In this document: piece by piece, positions 33,983 through 41,431 of the stretch
Numbering within the stretch: the first letter of the stretch is position 1
Layout of the letters: the number at the start of each line of letters is the position of its first letter
From: Gryllotalpicola ginsengisoli DSM 22003
GTDB lineage: Bacteria; Actinomycetota; Actinomycetes; Actinomycetales; Microbacteriaceae
DNA: 64,000 nucleotides
Assembly: GCF_000419445.1 (NCBI RefSeq)
Contig: NZ_AULK01000001.1
Span: forward strand, 186,001 to 250,000
Direction of reading: 5' to 3'
Made by a program: the position numbers and the translations under genes
Notes under the pieces: model-generated
What the model saw: the letters and a program-made list of their open reading frames with translations, nothing else
Told to the model about the DNA's origin: nothing
The model's database searches: none

Positions 33983-34327
33983 GTGGCATCTCTTGGGGAA
34001 CTGGAACGTCAGGTCATGGACGTGCTCTGGCGCTCCGACGGGCCGTGCGCGGCGACCGAGCTGCGCGACGAGCTCGCCGGAGACCCGGCGATCACGACCG
34101 TGCTCACCGTGCTCAGCCGCCTCGAGGCCAAGGGCTTCGTCACCCGCGACCGCGCCAAGCGACCGCATCTGTTCCGGGCCGCGATGACCCGGGACGACTA
34201 CATGGCCGAGCTGATGCACGAGGTGCTGGGCTCCGCCCCCGATCGCGAGGCCGTGCTGGCACGCTTCCTGGGGCGGGTGAGCAAGAGCGAGACCGACCAC
34301 TTGCGCAAGCTTCTCGGACAGGGCTGA
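33983..34327 (+). CDS. BlaI/MecI/CopY-family transcriptional repressor
   Basis: Winged-helix repressors of this family are usually inactivated by cleavage by a membrane M56 peptidase. The 114-residue protein has the DNA-binding domain (GELERQVMDVLWRSDGP, TTVLTVLSRLEAKGFVTRD) and a helical C-terminal dimerisation part (MAELMHEVLG, AVLARFLGRVSKSETDHLRKLL). The start is GTG 33983, directly after the -10 (leaderless). An M56 peptidase gene follows 33 bases later. Divergent placement and the two dyads suggest control of its own gene and of cydABDC, rather than beta-lactamase; no beta-lactamase gene is near. Confidence 0.93.
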   Translation: MASLGELERQVMDVLWRSDGPCAATELRDELAGDPAITTVLTVLSRLEAKGFVTRDRAKRPHLFRAAMTRDDYMAELMHEVLGSAPDREAVLARFLGRVSKSETDHLRKLLGQG

Positions 34328-34360
34328 GGCCCGGGTAGTGACCAAGGTCCCGGGAGCCGC

Positions 34361-35062
34361 GTGCTGATCCATCCGATCTCGCTGGGGCTCGGCGCCGTCG
34401 CCGTCCTGCTCGCCTGGCCCGTGCCGATCGCCCTCGCCCGCGCGCGCTGGACGCTGCGCCGTCCCGTGATCGCCATGGTGTGCTGGCAGGGCATCGCCGT
34501 CGCGGGCGGCTTCTCGATGATCGGCGCTCTCTGGTCCCTCTCCCGCGGCGCGGCCGTGCTGCTCGCGCTGCACCTGCTGCTCAACCTCGGGCTCACTGCG
34601 GTCGGCACGTCGCGGCAGCGGCGCCGGCACCGTCAGCTCGTCGAGCTGCTCTCCTCCCCCATGCCCGACCGGCCGAACACTCGCCTGATCGAGAACGAGG
34701 CGCCCGTCGCGTACTGCCTGCCGGGCGCGCCCCGGTCGGTGACCGTGCTCTCCGACGGGCTCGTGCGCCTGCTCTCCGACGACGAGCTGGCGGCCGTCGT
34801 CGCGCACGAGCGGGCGCACGTGACCCAGCACCACCACGTCGTGCTGATGGCGTTCAAGGCGTGGCACACGGCGCTGCCGTGGTTCCCGATCGCGAGCCGC
34901 GCCGAAGAGGCGGTCGCCCTGCTCGTCGAACTGCTCGCCGACGACGACGCGCGCCAGGTCGTGCCCGACGAGGTGCTCGCCTCGGCCGTCGAGCGGGTCG
35001 CGGGCACGGATGCGTCGAGCGTCGCACCCCGCCTGGCGAGACTCTCACGCGCAGGATCTTGA
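34361..35062 (+). CDS. M56-family membrane zinc metallopeptidase (BlaR1/MecR1-like, no sensor domain)
   Basis: The 233-residue protein is short for the family, which is often 300 to 600 residues. It has N-terminal membrane helices (SLGLGAVAVLLAWPVPIALA, VIAMVCWQGIAVAGG, AAVLLALHLLLNLGL), the zinc motif HERAH at 149-153 (VVAHERAHVTQHHH), and a downstream Glu-rich stretch (RAEEAVALLVELLADDDAR). There is no penicillin-binding sensor domain. It follows the BlaI gene, so it probably cleaves that repressor after a signal that cannot be read from the sequence; respiratory inhibition is a guess from the cyd neighbour. Start GTG 34361. Confidence 0.88.
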   Translation: MLIHPISLGLGAVAVLLAWPVPIALARARWTLRRPVIAMVCWQGIAVAGGFSMIGALWSLSRGAAVLLALHLLLNLGLTAVGTSRQRRRHRQLVELLSSPMPDRPNTRLIENEAPVAYCLPGAPRSVTVLSDGLVRLLSDDELAAVVAHERAHVTQHHHVVLMAFKAWHTALPWFPIASRAEEAVALLVELLADDDARQVVPDEVLASAVERVAGTDASSVAPRLARLSRAGS

Positions 35063-35079
35063 ACGAATTCTGAACGAAT
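35060..35079. promoter_or_regulatory. Direct repeat with 11-bp period upstream of the MFS gene
   Basis: TGAACGAAT occurs at 35060-35068 and 35071-35079. On the minus strand this reads GTTCA twice with an 11-base step, which is the period and core of actinobacterial PHO boxes. It lies just after the M56 stop and ~90 bases before the transporter ribosome binding site. A regulator site is likely; PhoP is only one candidate. Confidence 0.4.
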
Positions 35080-35215
35080 GATGACCCCCGAGCGGCGCTG
35101 TCGGGTACAAAGTAGATGACGCGGGGGTCGCACGGGCCCGACGCACGACCGATCGGAGGCCGTCATCACTGTCCACGAAACCCAGGCAGCTCCGCGCGAG
35201 CACGCGTCGCCGATC

Positions 35216-36490
35216 ATGCATCGGGTGCGCGGCCGCGTGCTGCTGATGCTGTGCGTGATGTACGCGATTTCGTACCTCGACCGCACCAACATCTCGACCG
35301 CGGGCCCGACCATGATGAAGGCCCTGCACCTCGACTCGACGCAGTTCGGCATCGCCGTCTCCGCGTTCTCCATCCCCTACGCCCTGCTGCAGATCTTCGG
35401 CGGCAACATCGGCGAGCGCTTCGGCGCGCGCAAGTCGCTGTTCTGGATCGGCGTGCTCTGGGGCGTCGCCACCATCGCCACCGGCTTCTCGGTGGGCCTC
35501 GCCTCGCTCGTCGGCGCCCGTCTGCTGCTCGGCCTCACGGAGTCGGCGGCGTTCCCGACCGCGACCAGCGCCATGGCGCGCTGGGTGCCGCCGGACCGCA
35601 ACGGCTTCGCGCAGGGCATCGTGCACTCGGCGTCCCGTCTCGGCAACGCCGTCGCGCCGATCCTCGTCGGGGCCCTGATCATCTGGGGCGACAGCCTGAA
35701 CACGGCGCTCGCCGGGTGGCAGGTGTCCTTCCTGCTGGTGGGCCTGCTCAGTGCCGTCTGGGCGCTGCTGTGGATGATCTCCTACCGCGACCGCCCCGCC
35801 GACCACCCCCGCGTCGGCACGCAGGAGCTCTCCGAGATCCCCCGCGAGCTCGAGAAGGCGGCCCGCCCGGCCGTCCCGTGGGGCCGCCTGATCCGCAGCA
35901 TCCTGCCGGTGACGATCGTCGACTTCGGCTACGGGTGGGTGCTGTGGGTGTTCCTCACCTGGATCCCCGGGTTCCTCGCCGACGTCTACGACATGCCGCT
36001 GCAGAAGTACGCGCTGTTCACCTCGCTCGTGCTCTGCGCCGGGGTCGTCGGCGACACGGCGGGCGGCGTGTTCGCCGACCGGCTGCTGCGCCGCACCGGC
36101 AACCTGCGCTTCTCGCGCCGCACGGTGCTGCTCACGGGCTTGATCGGCTCGCTGGTGTGCCTGATCCCGCTGCTGTTCGCTCAGTCGATGACGGTCGCGA
36201 CGATCGCGCTGGCGCTGTCGTTCTTCTTCCTCGAGCTGTGCAACGCCACGCTCTGGGCGATCCCGATGGATGTCGCGCCCGAGTGGTCCGGCACCGCGAG
36301 CGGCATGATGAACACCGGCTTCGGCCTGGCGGGCATCTTCTCGCCGATCGTGTTCGGCGCCATGGTCGACACCGTCGGCTGGCAGTGGCCGTTCGGCCTC
36401 TCGGTGGCGCTGCTCGCCGCTGCGGCGCTGGTGGCCGGGTTCATGAACCCCCGGCGCGTGCTGCCGCGCGGCGTCGAGGACGTCCGGTGA
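35216..36490 (+). CDS. MFS transporter, anion:cation symporter-like
   Basis: A 12-helix permease, probably for an organic anion such as a sugar acid; the substrate is not known. The 424-residue protein has YLDRTNIS in helix 1, GGNIGERFGARK in the loop 2-3 signature, an RLLLGLTESAAFP segment, and the second half beginning IRSILPVTIVDFGYGW. ATG 35216 is the first standard start but leaves only eight residues before helix 1 and has no ribosome binding site. A strong GGAGG at 35155-35159 points to a longer product from ATC 35165 (about 441 residues). The 3' end overlaps the opposite acyltransferase gene by 50 bases. Confidence 0.9.
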   Translation: MHRVRGRVLLMLCVMYAISYLDRTNISTAGPTMMKALHLDSTQFGIAVSAFSIPYALLQIFGGNIGERFGARKSLFWIGVLWGVATIATGFSVGLASLVGARLLLGLTESAAFPTATSAMARWVPPDRNGFAQGIVHSASRLGNAVAPILVGALIIWGDSLNTALAGWQVSFLLVGLLSAVWALLWMISYRDRPADHPRVGTQELSEIPRELEKAARPAVPWGRLIRSILPVTIVDFGYGWVLWVFLTWIPGFLADVYDMPLQKYALFTSLVLCAGVVGDTAGGVFADRLLRRTGNLRFSRRTVLLTGLIGSLVCLIPLLFAQSMTVATIALALSFFFLELCNATLWAIPMDVAPEWSGTASGMMNTGFGLAGIFSPIVFGAMVDTVGWQWPFGLSVALLAAAALVAGFMNPRRVLPRGVEDVR

Positions 36491-37601
36491 GCGCGAGGCT
36501 GACCGGGCTGCGCCGCGCCAGCTCGGTGATGCCGATCGCCCCGAGCACCACGATCAGGTAGGCGCACACCGTCAGCCAGGGGCTCGGCAGCACCCGTTCG
36601 AGCCATCCGTCGCCGGCCCACAGCAGCGTCCACAGCACGAGCGGATGCGACAGGAAGATGCCGAAGGAGCGGTCGGTCGCCGTGTCCACGGCGCGGGAGA
36701 GGAGGGTGCCCGGCGTGCGGCGCTCGGCCCACACGCTGCCGATGGCCGTGAAGCCGAGCCCCACGCCGATGCCCCAGACGACGATGGCCGGCTGCACCGG
36801 CGAGCCGGCCGCGTACAGGCTCTCCCCCGCGGCGTACTGGATCGCGAAGACGCCGAGGAAGACGACTGCGCAGGCCAGCGAGATCAGGGCCACCCGTCCG
36901 CGGTGCCGGGCGATCCAGGCGAAGAACTCCGTGCCGTGGTCCGCGCACACCGCTCCGGCGAGGATGAAGAAGCTGTAGCTGAAGAAGTACTGCTTGTCGA
37001 AGGCGACGAAACCGGGCAGCACGTCGGGCCAGTAGTGGTACCAGCTCATCAGCCCCATCTGCACGACGGCGGCCACGACCAGCAGCGTGATCTGGTGGCC
37101 GCGGGTCTTCCGCACGACCCACGCGATCACCGGCACGAGCAGGTACACCTGCATGGTCACGAGCAGGAAGTACAGGTGGTACCACGCCTCGCCGGTCGCC
37201 ACGGAGCGCAGGTAGTCGAGCACGAAGCCGCCGAACGACGGGTCGGCGTGGGTGCGCGGATAGTCGTAGACCACCTGGTAGACGAGCGACCAGACCAGGT
37301 ACGGCACGCCGACCAGCAGGAACCTGCGCGGCCAGAACCGCCGCATCGGCACCGGCTTGTGGAAGTAGCTCCACATCAGCACGAATCCGGTGATCCAGAA
37401 GAACGGTTCACGCGTGAAGTGCACGAGGGCGAGGAGGATGTGCTCGCCGACCGCGTCGGCGGGCGCCGTGTGGCTCGTCGTGTGCACCGCGATCACCGAG
37501 GCGAAGGTGAAGATGCGCACGACGTCGATCTCGTGGATGTGCCGGCGCACCGCGGGCGGGTGCGCGTGGCCCGCCGCCTGCGCCGTCTGCTCCCGGCTCA
37601 C
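36441..37601 (-). CDS. Acyltransferase 3 family membrane protein
   Basis: These integral membrane enzymes transfer acyl groups to sugars, lipids or cell-wall polymers. The 386-residue protein has IHEIDVVRIFTFASVIAVH at the N-terminus with the conserved His, then about ten helices. FREPFFW-like text reads FTREPFFWITGFVLMWSYF. It lacks the C-terminal SGNH domain. The C-terminus is Arg-rich. ATG 37601 overlaps the stop of the upstream acyl-CoA ligase (ATGA), so the two are coupled: the ligase may supply the acyl donor. The stop lies 50 bases inside the convergent MFS gene. Confidence 0.88.
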   Translation of the reverse strand: MSREQTAQAAGHAHPPAVRRHIHEIDVVRIFTFASVIAVHTTSHTAPADAVGEHILLALVHFTREPFFWITGFVLMWSYFHKPVPMRRFWPRRFLLVGVPYLVWSLVYQVVYDYPRTHADPSFGGFVLDYLRSVATGEAWYHLYFLLVTMQVYLLVPVIAWVVRKTRGHQITLLVVAAVVQMGLMSWYHYWPDVLPGFVAFDKQYFFSYSFFILAGAVCADHGTEFFAWIARHRGRVALISLACAVVFLGVFAIQYAAGESLYAAGSPVQPAIVVWGIGVGLGFTAIGSVWAERRTPGTLLSRAVDTATDRSFGIFLSHPLVLWTLLWAGDGWLERVLPSPWLTVCAYLIVVLGAIGITELARRSPVSLALTGRPRRRAAARAGGS

Positions 37602-39079
37602 TCGGCCCTCTCCTCGAGGGAGGCCCGCAGCCGTGCACGCTGCACCTTGCCCGTGGCGGCCCGCGGCAGATCGGTGCCGACGGTGATCTCGACGGGCCGC
37701 TGGGCGCGGGACAGCCGCGCGGCGGCCAGCTCGCGCAACGCGGAGGCGAGAGCCGCGGCATCCGTCTCGTCGAGGTCGCCTGCGGGAACGATGAATGCGA
37801 CCGGCACCTGACCGAGCACGTGGTCCGGCTTGCCGACGACGACGGCCTCGCGCACCCGCGGGTCCGTGAGCAGGGCCTCTTCGACGTCTCCGGGGTAGAC
37901 CAGTTCACCGCCCCGGTTGATGACGTCGTCGCTGCGCCCCACGAGGGTCAGGTACCCGTCGGAGTCGAACGAGCCGAGGTCGCCGGTGCGCAGCCAGCCG
38001 TCGGCGTCGAAGCGGTCGGCCGCGGCGCCCCCGAAGTAGCGGCGCACCACGCCGGGCCCCCGGATCCACACCTGGCCGACGGATGCCTCCGGCAGCGGCC
38101 GCCCGTCGTCGTCCCGCACCTCCACCTCGGTCTCCACGGGCCGGCCCACCGAGCCCGACGGAGCCTCTCCCCCGAGCGGCGTCGCCGTGATCTGGCTCGC
38201 CGCCTCGGTCATCCCGTAGCTGATCACGAGGTCGACGTCGGAGAACGCGAGGCGGGTCGGCTCGGGCAGGGGCGCCGAGGCGCTGCGGATGAAGCGCAGC
38301 TCGGGTGTCGGGGTGACGTCTCCCTCGCTCGCGAGGATCGCGAGGATCGCGGGCACCGCGTTGATCCACGTGATGCGGCGCTCGGCCATCAGCTGCCAGA
38401 ACCCGGTGCGGCGGAACCGGCGGTCGAGCACGAGGGCGCTGCCGGCGATGAGGCTCGCGAGCACGGCGACGACCTCGGCGTTGATGTGGAACAGCGGCAG
38501 CGGGTTGAAGCCGCGATCGTCGGGGGTGAGCGCGTTGTGCCGCGCCACGGCCCGTGCGACGTGCAGCAGCTGCGCCTCGCCGAGCTCGACGCCCTTCGGC
38601 GTGCCGGTGGAGCCGGAGGTGAAGAGCAGACTGCTCGCGGAGTCGCCCGAGCGCGCGGCCCGCGGCCGCTCGCGATCGAGATCGGCGGGCGTGAGCGTGG
38701 GGATGCCGTCGATCTCGCGTCCCTCGGCGACCAGGGCCACGGTGCCCCGGAACTGCCCCCGCAGCGTGAGCACCGCCTCGTCCGATGACGAGGGATCGAG
38801 CGGCACCGCTCGCAGACCGGCGGCGAGGGTGGCGAGCCAGGCGACGGCGAAGTCCAGCGGGTCTTCGAGCGCGACCATCACGGCGCCGTCGCTGCTGACG
38901 CCCGCGGCGGCCAGTGCCGCGCCGGCCCGATCGACCTGACGCCTCAGGTCGCCGAACGTGACCGTGCGCTCGCTGCGCGCGTCTTCGAGGAAGACGGCCT
39001 CGGGCCGGGCCTCCGCCTGGGCGGCGATCAGCGCCGCGACGGTGACCTGAATGCTCTCGGAAGTATTGCTGTCCGCCAC
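37598..39079 (-). CDS. Class I adenylate-forming enzyme (acyl-CoA/aryl ligase)
   Basis: It activates a carboxylic acid as acyl-AMP and probably passes it to CoA. The 493-residue protein has all core motifs: SSLLFTSGSTGTPKGVEL (A3), YGMTEAASQITATPLGG (A5), GWLRTGDLGSFD (A7), GRSDDVINRGGELVYPGDVE (A8), and PRAATGKVQRARLR with the catalytic Lys (A10). GTG 39079 is six bases after TAACCT (39086-39091), a leaderless-type start despite lying only 9 bases after coaE. Overlap with the acyltransferase indicates a two-gene unit. Substrate acid unknown. Confidence 0.9.
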   Translation of the reverse strand: MADSNTSESIQVTVAALIAAQAEARPEAVFLEDARSERTVTFGDLRRQVDRAGAALAAAGVSSDGAVMVALEDPLDFAVAWLATLAAGLRAVPLDPSSSDEAVLTLRGQFRGTVALVAEGREIDGIPTLTPADLDRERPRAARSGDSASSLLFTSGSTGTPKGVELGEAQLLHVARAVARHNALTPDDRGFNPLPLFHINAEVVAVLASLIAGSALVLDRRFRRTGFWQLMAERRITWINAVPAILAILASEGDVTPTPELRFIRSASAPLPEPTRLAFSDVDLVISYGMTEAASQITATPLGGEAPSGSVGRPVETEVEVRDDDGRPLPEASVGQVWIRGPGVVRRYFGGAAADRFDADGWLRTGDLGSFDSDGYLTLVGRSDDVINRGGELVYPGDVEEALLTDPRVREAVVVGKPDHVLGQVPVAFIVPAGDLDETDAAALASALRELAAARLSRAQRPVEITVGTDLPRAATGKVQRARLRASLEERAE

Positions 39080-39088
39080 CTGTCCAGG

Positions 39089-39730
39089 TTAGTCGCTGGT
39101 CCCGAGCGCCTCCTCCGTTGCGCGTGTGCGCCCGATCAAAGAGGTCCACAGCTCGTCGACCGCGGCGAGCAGCTCCTCCTTCGACCCGTCGTTGTCGAGC
39201 ACCACGTCGGCGACGGCCAGTCGTTCCGCATCCGTCGCCTGCGCGCCGAGCCGCGCCTCGGCGTCCGCCCGGCTCATGCCGCGCTCCTCCATGAGGCGGC
39301 GCAGCCTCTCCTCCCGCCGCGTGTTGACCACGACGACCCGGTCGAAGCGCAGGGGCCGCTCACCCGAGGCCTCGACGAGCAGCGGCACGTCGTACACGAC
39401 GATCGCGTCCGGGTCGGCGGCTTCCGCGGCGGCGAAGAGCTCCGTCGCGCGCCGCCAGACGGCCGGGTGGGTGATGGCGTTGAGCTTCAGCCTGGCCTGA
39501 TCGTCGGCGAAGACGACGGCGCCGAGCGCGGCGCGGTCGAGCGAGCCGTCGGGGCGCAGCACGCCCGCCCCGAACTCGTCGGCGATGCGCGCCAGGGCCG
39601 GCTGCCCCGGTTCCACGACCTCGCGCGCGAGCCGGTCGGCGTCGACGACGACGGCGCCGTGCTCGGCGAGGCGGGCGGAGACGGTGGACTTGCCCGAGGC
39701 GATGCCGCCGGTGAGCGCGATGATCTGCAC
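39089..39730 (-). CDS. coaE: Dephospho-CoA kinase
   Basis: Last step of coenzyme A synthesis: phosphorylates dephospho-CoA. The 213-residue protein starts IIALTGGIASGKSTVS with P-loop Lys14. DADRLAREVVEPG and the lid region VVVVNTRREERLRRLMEERG follow. It ends with a QATDAERLAVADVVLDNDGS stretch typical of the family. GTG 39730 is six bases after TAACGT (39737-39742), and GGAG lies between. It lies downstream of rpsA, separated by a strong hairpin; coaE next to rpsA is conserved in actinobacteria. Confidence 0.96.
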   Translation of the reverse strand: MQIIALTGGIASGKSTVSARLAEHGAVVVDADRLAREVVEPGQPALARIADEFGAGVLRPDGSLDRAALGAVVFADDQARLKLNAITHPAVWRRATELFAAAEAADPDAIVVYDVPLLVEASGERPLRFDRVVVVNTRREERLRRLMEERGMSRADAEARLGAQATDAERLAVADVVLDNDGSKEELLAAVDELWTSLIGRTRATEEALGTSD

Positions 39731-39747
39731 GTCTCCACGTTAACGGC

Positions 39748-39776
39748 GGAAGGCCGGCCCAGGGGGCCGGCCTTCC
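39748..39776 (-). terminator. Strong hairpin after rpsA
   Basis: GGAAGGCCGGCCC (39748-39760) pairs perfectly with GGGCCGGCCTTCC (39764-39776) around a 3-base loop. It lies 20 bases beyond the rpsA stop and just before the coaE promoter. No U-run is visible, as is common in high-GC actinobacteria. Confidence 0.8.
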
Positions 39777-39796
39777 GGGTGCGACGGATGCGTCGA

Positions 39797-41251
39797 CTAG
39801 CTGTTCGAGCTGAGGCGCTCACGCAGCGCGGCGAGCGACTCGTCGTCGGCGAGGGTGCCGCCGGCGGCCGACTCGGTCGAGAACGTGGCCTGGCCGGACG
39901 GAGCGCCGGTCTGGTTCGCCTCCTCCTCCAGCTGACGGGCGACCTGCTTCTTGTGGGCCTCCCAGCGAGCCTGGGCAGCGGCGTACTCCTGCTCCCACTT
40001 CTCGCGCTCGGCCTCGAAGCCTTCCTTCCACTCGTTGGTCTCCGGGTCGAAGCCCTCGGGGTACTTGTAGTTCCCCTGCTCGTCGTACTCGGTGACCATG
40101 CCGTAGAGAGCCGGGTCGAACTCGGTGCCGTCGGGGTCGACGCCCTCGTTGGCCTGCTTCAGCGAGAGGCTGATGCGGCGACGCTCGAGGTCGATGTCGA
40201 TGACCTTGACGAAGACCTCCTCGCCCACCGAGACGACCTGCTCGGCCAGCTCGACGTGCTTGCCGGAGAGCTCGGAGATGTGCACGAGGCCCTCGATGCC
40301 GTCGGCGACGCGGACGAACGCGCCGAACGGGACGAGCTTGGTGACCTTGCCCGGGGCGACCTGGCCGATCGCGTGGGTGCGGGCGAAGACCTGCCACGGG
40401 TCCTCCTGCGTCGCCTTCAGCGACAGCGAGACGCGCTCGCGGTCGAGGTCGACCTCGAGGATCTCGACGGTGACCTCCTGGCCCACCTCGACGACCTCGC
40501 TGGCGTGCTCGATGTGCTTCCAGCTGAGCTCGGAGACGTGCACCAGGCCGTCGACGCCGCCCAGATCGACGAATGCGCCGAAGTTGACGATCGAGGACAC
40601 GACGCCCTTGCGGACCTGGCCCTTGTGCAGGTTGTTGAGGAAGGTGGTGCGGCTCTCGGACTGCGTCTGCTCGAGCAGGGCGCGACGCGAGAGGACCACG
40701 TTGTTGCGGTTCTTGTCGAGCTCGAGGATCTTGGCCTCGATCTCCTGGCCGAGGTACGGGGTCAGGTCGCGCACCCGGCGCAGCTCGATCAGCGAGGCGG
40801 GCAGGAAGCCGCGCAGGCCGATGTCGACGATCAGGCCGCCCTTGACGACCTCGATGACCTGGCCGGTCACGACGCCGTCGGCCTCCTTGATCTTCTCCAC
40901 GTCGCCCCAGGCGCGCTCGTACTGAGCCCGCTTCTTCGACAGGATCAGACGGCCTTCCTTGTCCTCCTTCTGGAGAACGAGCGCCTCGACGGTGTCGCCG
41001 ACGCCGACGACCTCGGACGGGTCGACGTCGTGCTTGATGGAAAGTTCGCGCGAGGGGATGACACCCTCGGTCTTGTAACCGACGTCGAGGAGGACCTCGT
41101 CGCGGTCGACCTTCACAACGGTGCCTTCGATGAGGTCGCCGTCGTTGAAGAACTTCAGAGTCTTCTCGACCGCGGCAAGAAAGTCCTCAGCAGAACCGAT
41201 GTCGTTGATCGCGACCTGCTTGGTTGCCTTGTCGGTCGTAGCGGTAGTCAT
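39797..41251 (-). CDS. rpsA: 30S ribosomal protein S1
   Basis: S1 helps bind mRNA to the 30S subunit. The 484-residue protein has four S1/OB repeats: around LIEGTVVKVDRDEVLLDVGY, DGVVTGQVIEVVKGGLIVDI, GQVRKGVVSSIVNFGAFVDL and GQVAPGKVTKLVPFGAFVRV. A long acidic/Glu-rich C-terminal tail follows with a coiled segment (EAEREKWEQEYAAAQARWEA). ATG 41251 was chosen over in-frame codons up to 41341 because the conserved N-terminus (TDKATKQVAINDIG) begins here and GGAG is upstream. Codon usage is highly biased, as in ribosomal genes. Confidence 0.97.
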   Translation of the reverse strand: MTTATTDKATKQVAINDIGSAEDFLAAVEKTLKFFNDGDLIEGTVVKVDRDEVLLDVGYKTEGVIPSRELSIKHDVDPSEVVGVGDTVEALVLQKEDKEGRLILSKKRAQYERAWGDVEKIKEADGVVTGQVIEVVKGGLIVDIGLRGFLPASLIELRRVRDLTPYLGQEIEAKILELDKNRNNVVLSRRALLEQTQSESRTTFLNNLHKGQVRKGVVSSIVNFGAFVDLGGVDGLVHVSELSWKHIEHASEVVEVGQEVTVEILEVDLDRERVSLSLKATQEDPWQVFARTHAIGQVAPGKVTKLVPFGAFVRVADGIEGLVHISELSGKHVELAEQVVSVGEEVFVKVIDIDLERRRISLSLKQANEGVDPDGTEFDPALYGMVTEYDEQGNYKYPEGFDPETNEWKEGFEAEREKWEQEYAAAQARWEAHKKQVARQLEEEANQTGAPSGQATFSTESAAGGTLADDESLAALRERLSSNS

Positions 41252-41355
41252 TGAGTGGATACTCCAGATATGGACATGAATCAGGCCTGAAGGCCGGGGA
41301 TCGGTGTGTTCCCGCTTCAGGCGAGCGGATAGGGAAGTCACAGAAGTGACGTTCT

Positions 41356-41385
41356 AGCTTACCCGATTTGAAACGCCCGCCTCAA
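41356..41385 (-). promoter_or_regulatory. Probable rpsA promoter
   Basis: On the minus strand TTGAGG (-35, 41380-41385) and TAAGCT (-10, 41356-41361) are separated by 18 bases. The leader to the rpsA ATG would be about 100 bases and contains the palindromes AGGCCTGAAGGCC-like and TCACTTCTGTGA, which may be regulatory. Confidence 0.6.
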
Positions 41386-41415
41386 CGCGGGGATTCCCAC
41401 GTCGGGACGGGCGTT
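41372..41415 (-). terminator. Hairpin between the DUF885 gene and rpsA
   Basis: AACGCCCG (41372-41379) pairs with CGGGCGTT (41408-41415) across 28 bases. It starts 17 bases past the DUF885 stop and is followed on the minus strand by TCAAAT. The rpsA -35 lies in its loop. Confidence 0.45.
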
Positions 41416-41431
41416 CCAGGCCGTTCGGGGC

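Noticed and set aside
33983-35062. Beta-lactam resistance locus
   Set aside because: BlaI and M56 genes occur without a beta-lactamase, a PBP2a-like gene or a penicillin sensor domain; the neighbours are respiratory.
40561-40575. ATCGACGAAT-like match in rpsA as a third copy of the CydDC linker element
   Set aside because: Only about ten bases match and no inverted partner is present; explained by conserved S1-domain codons.
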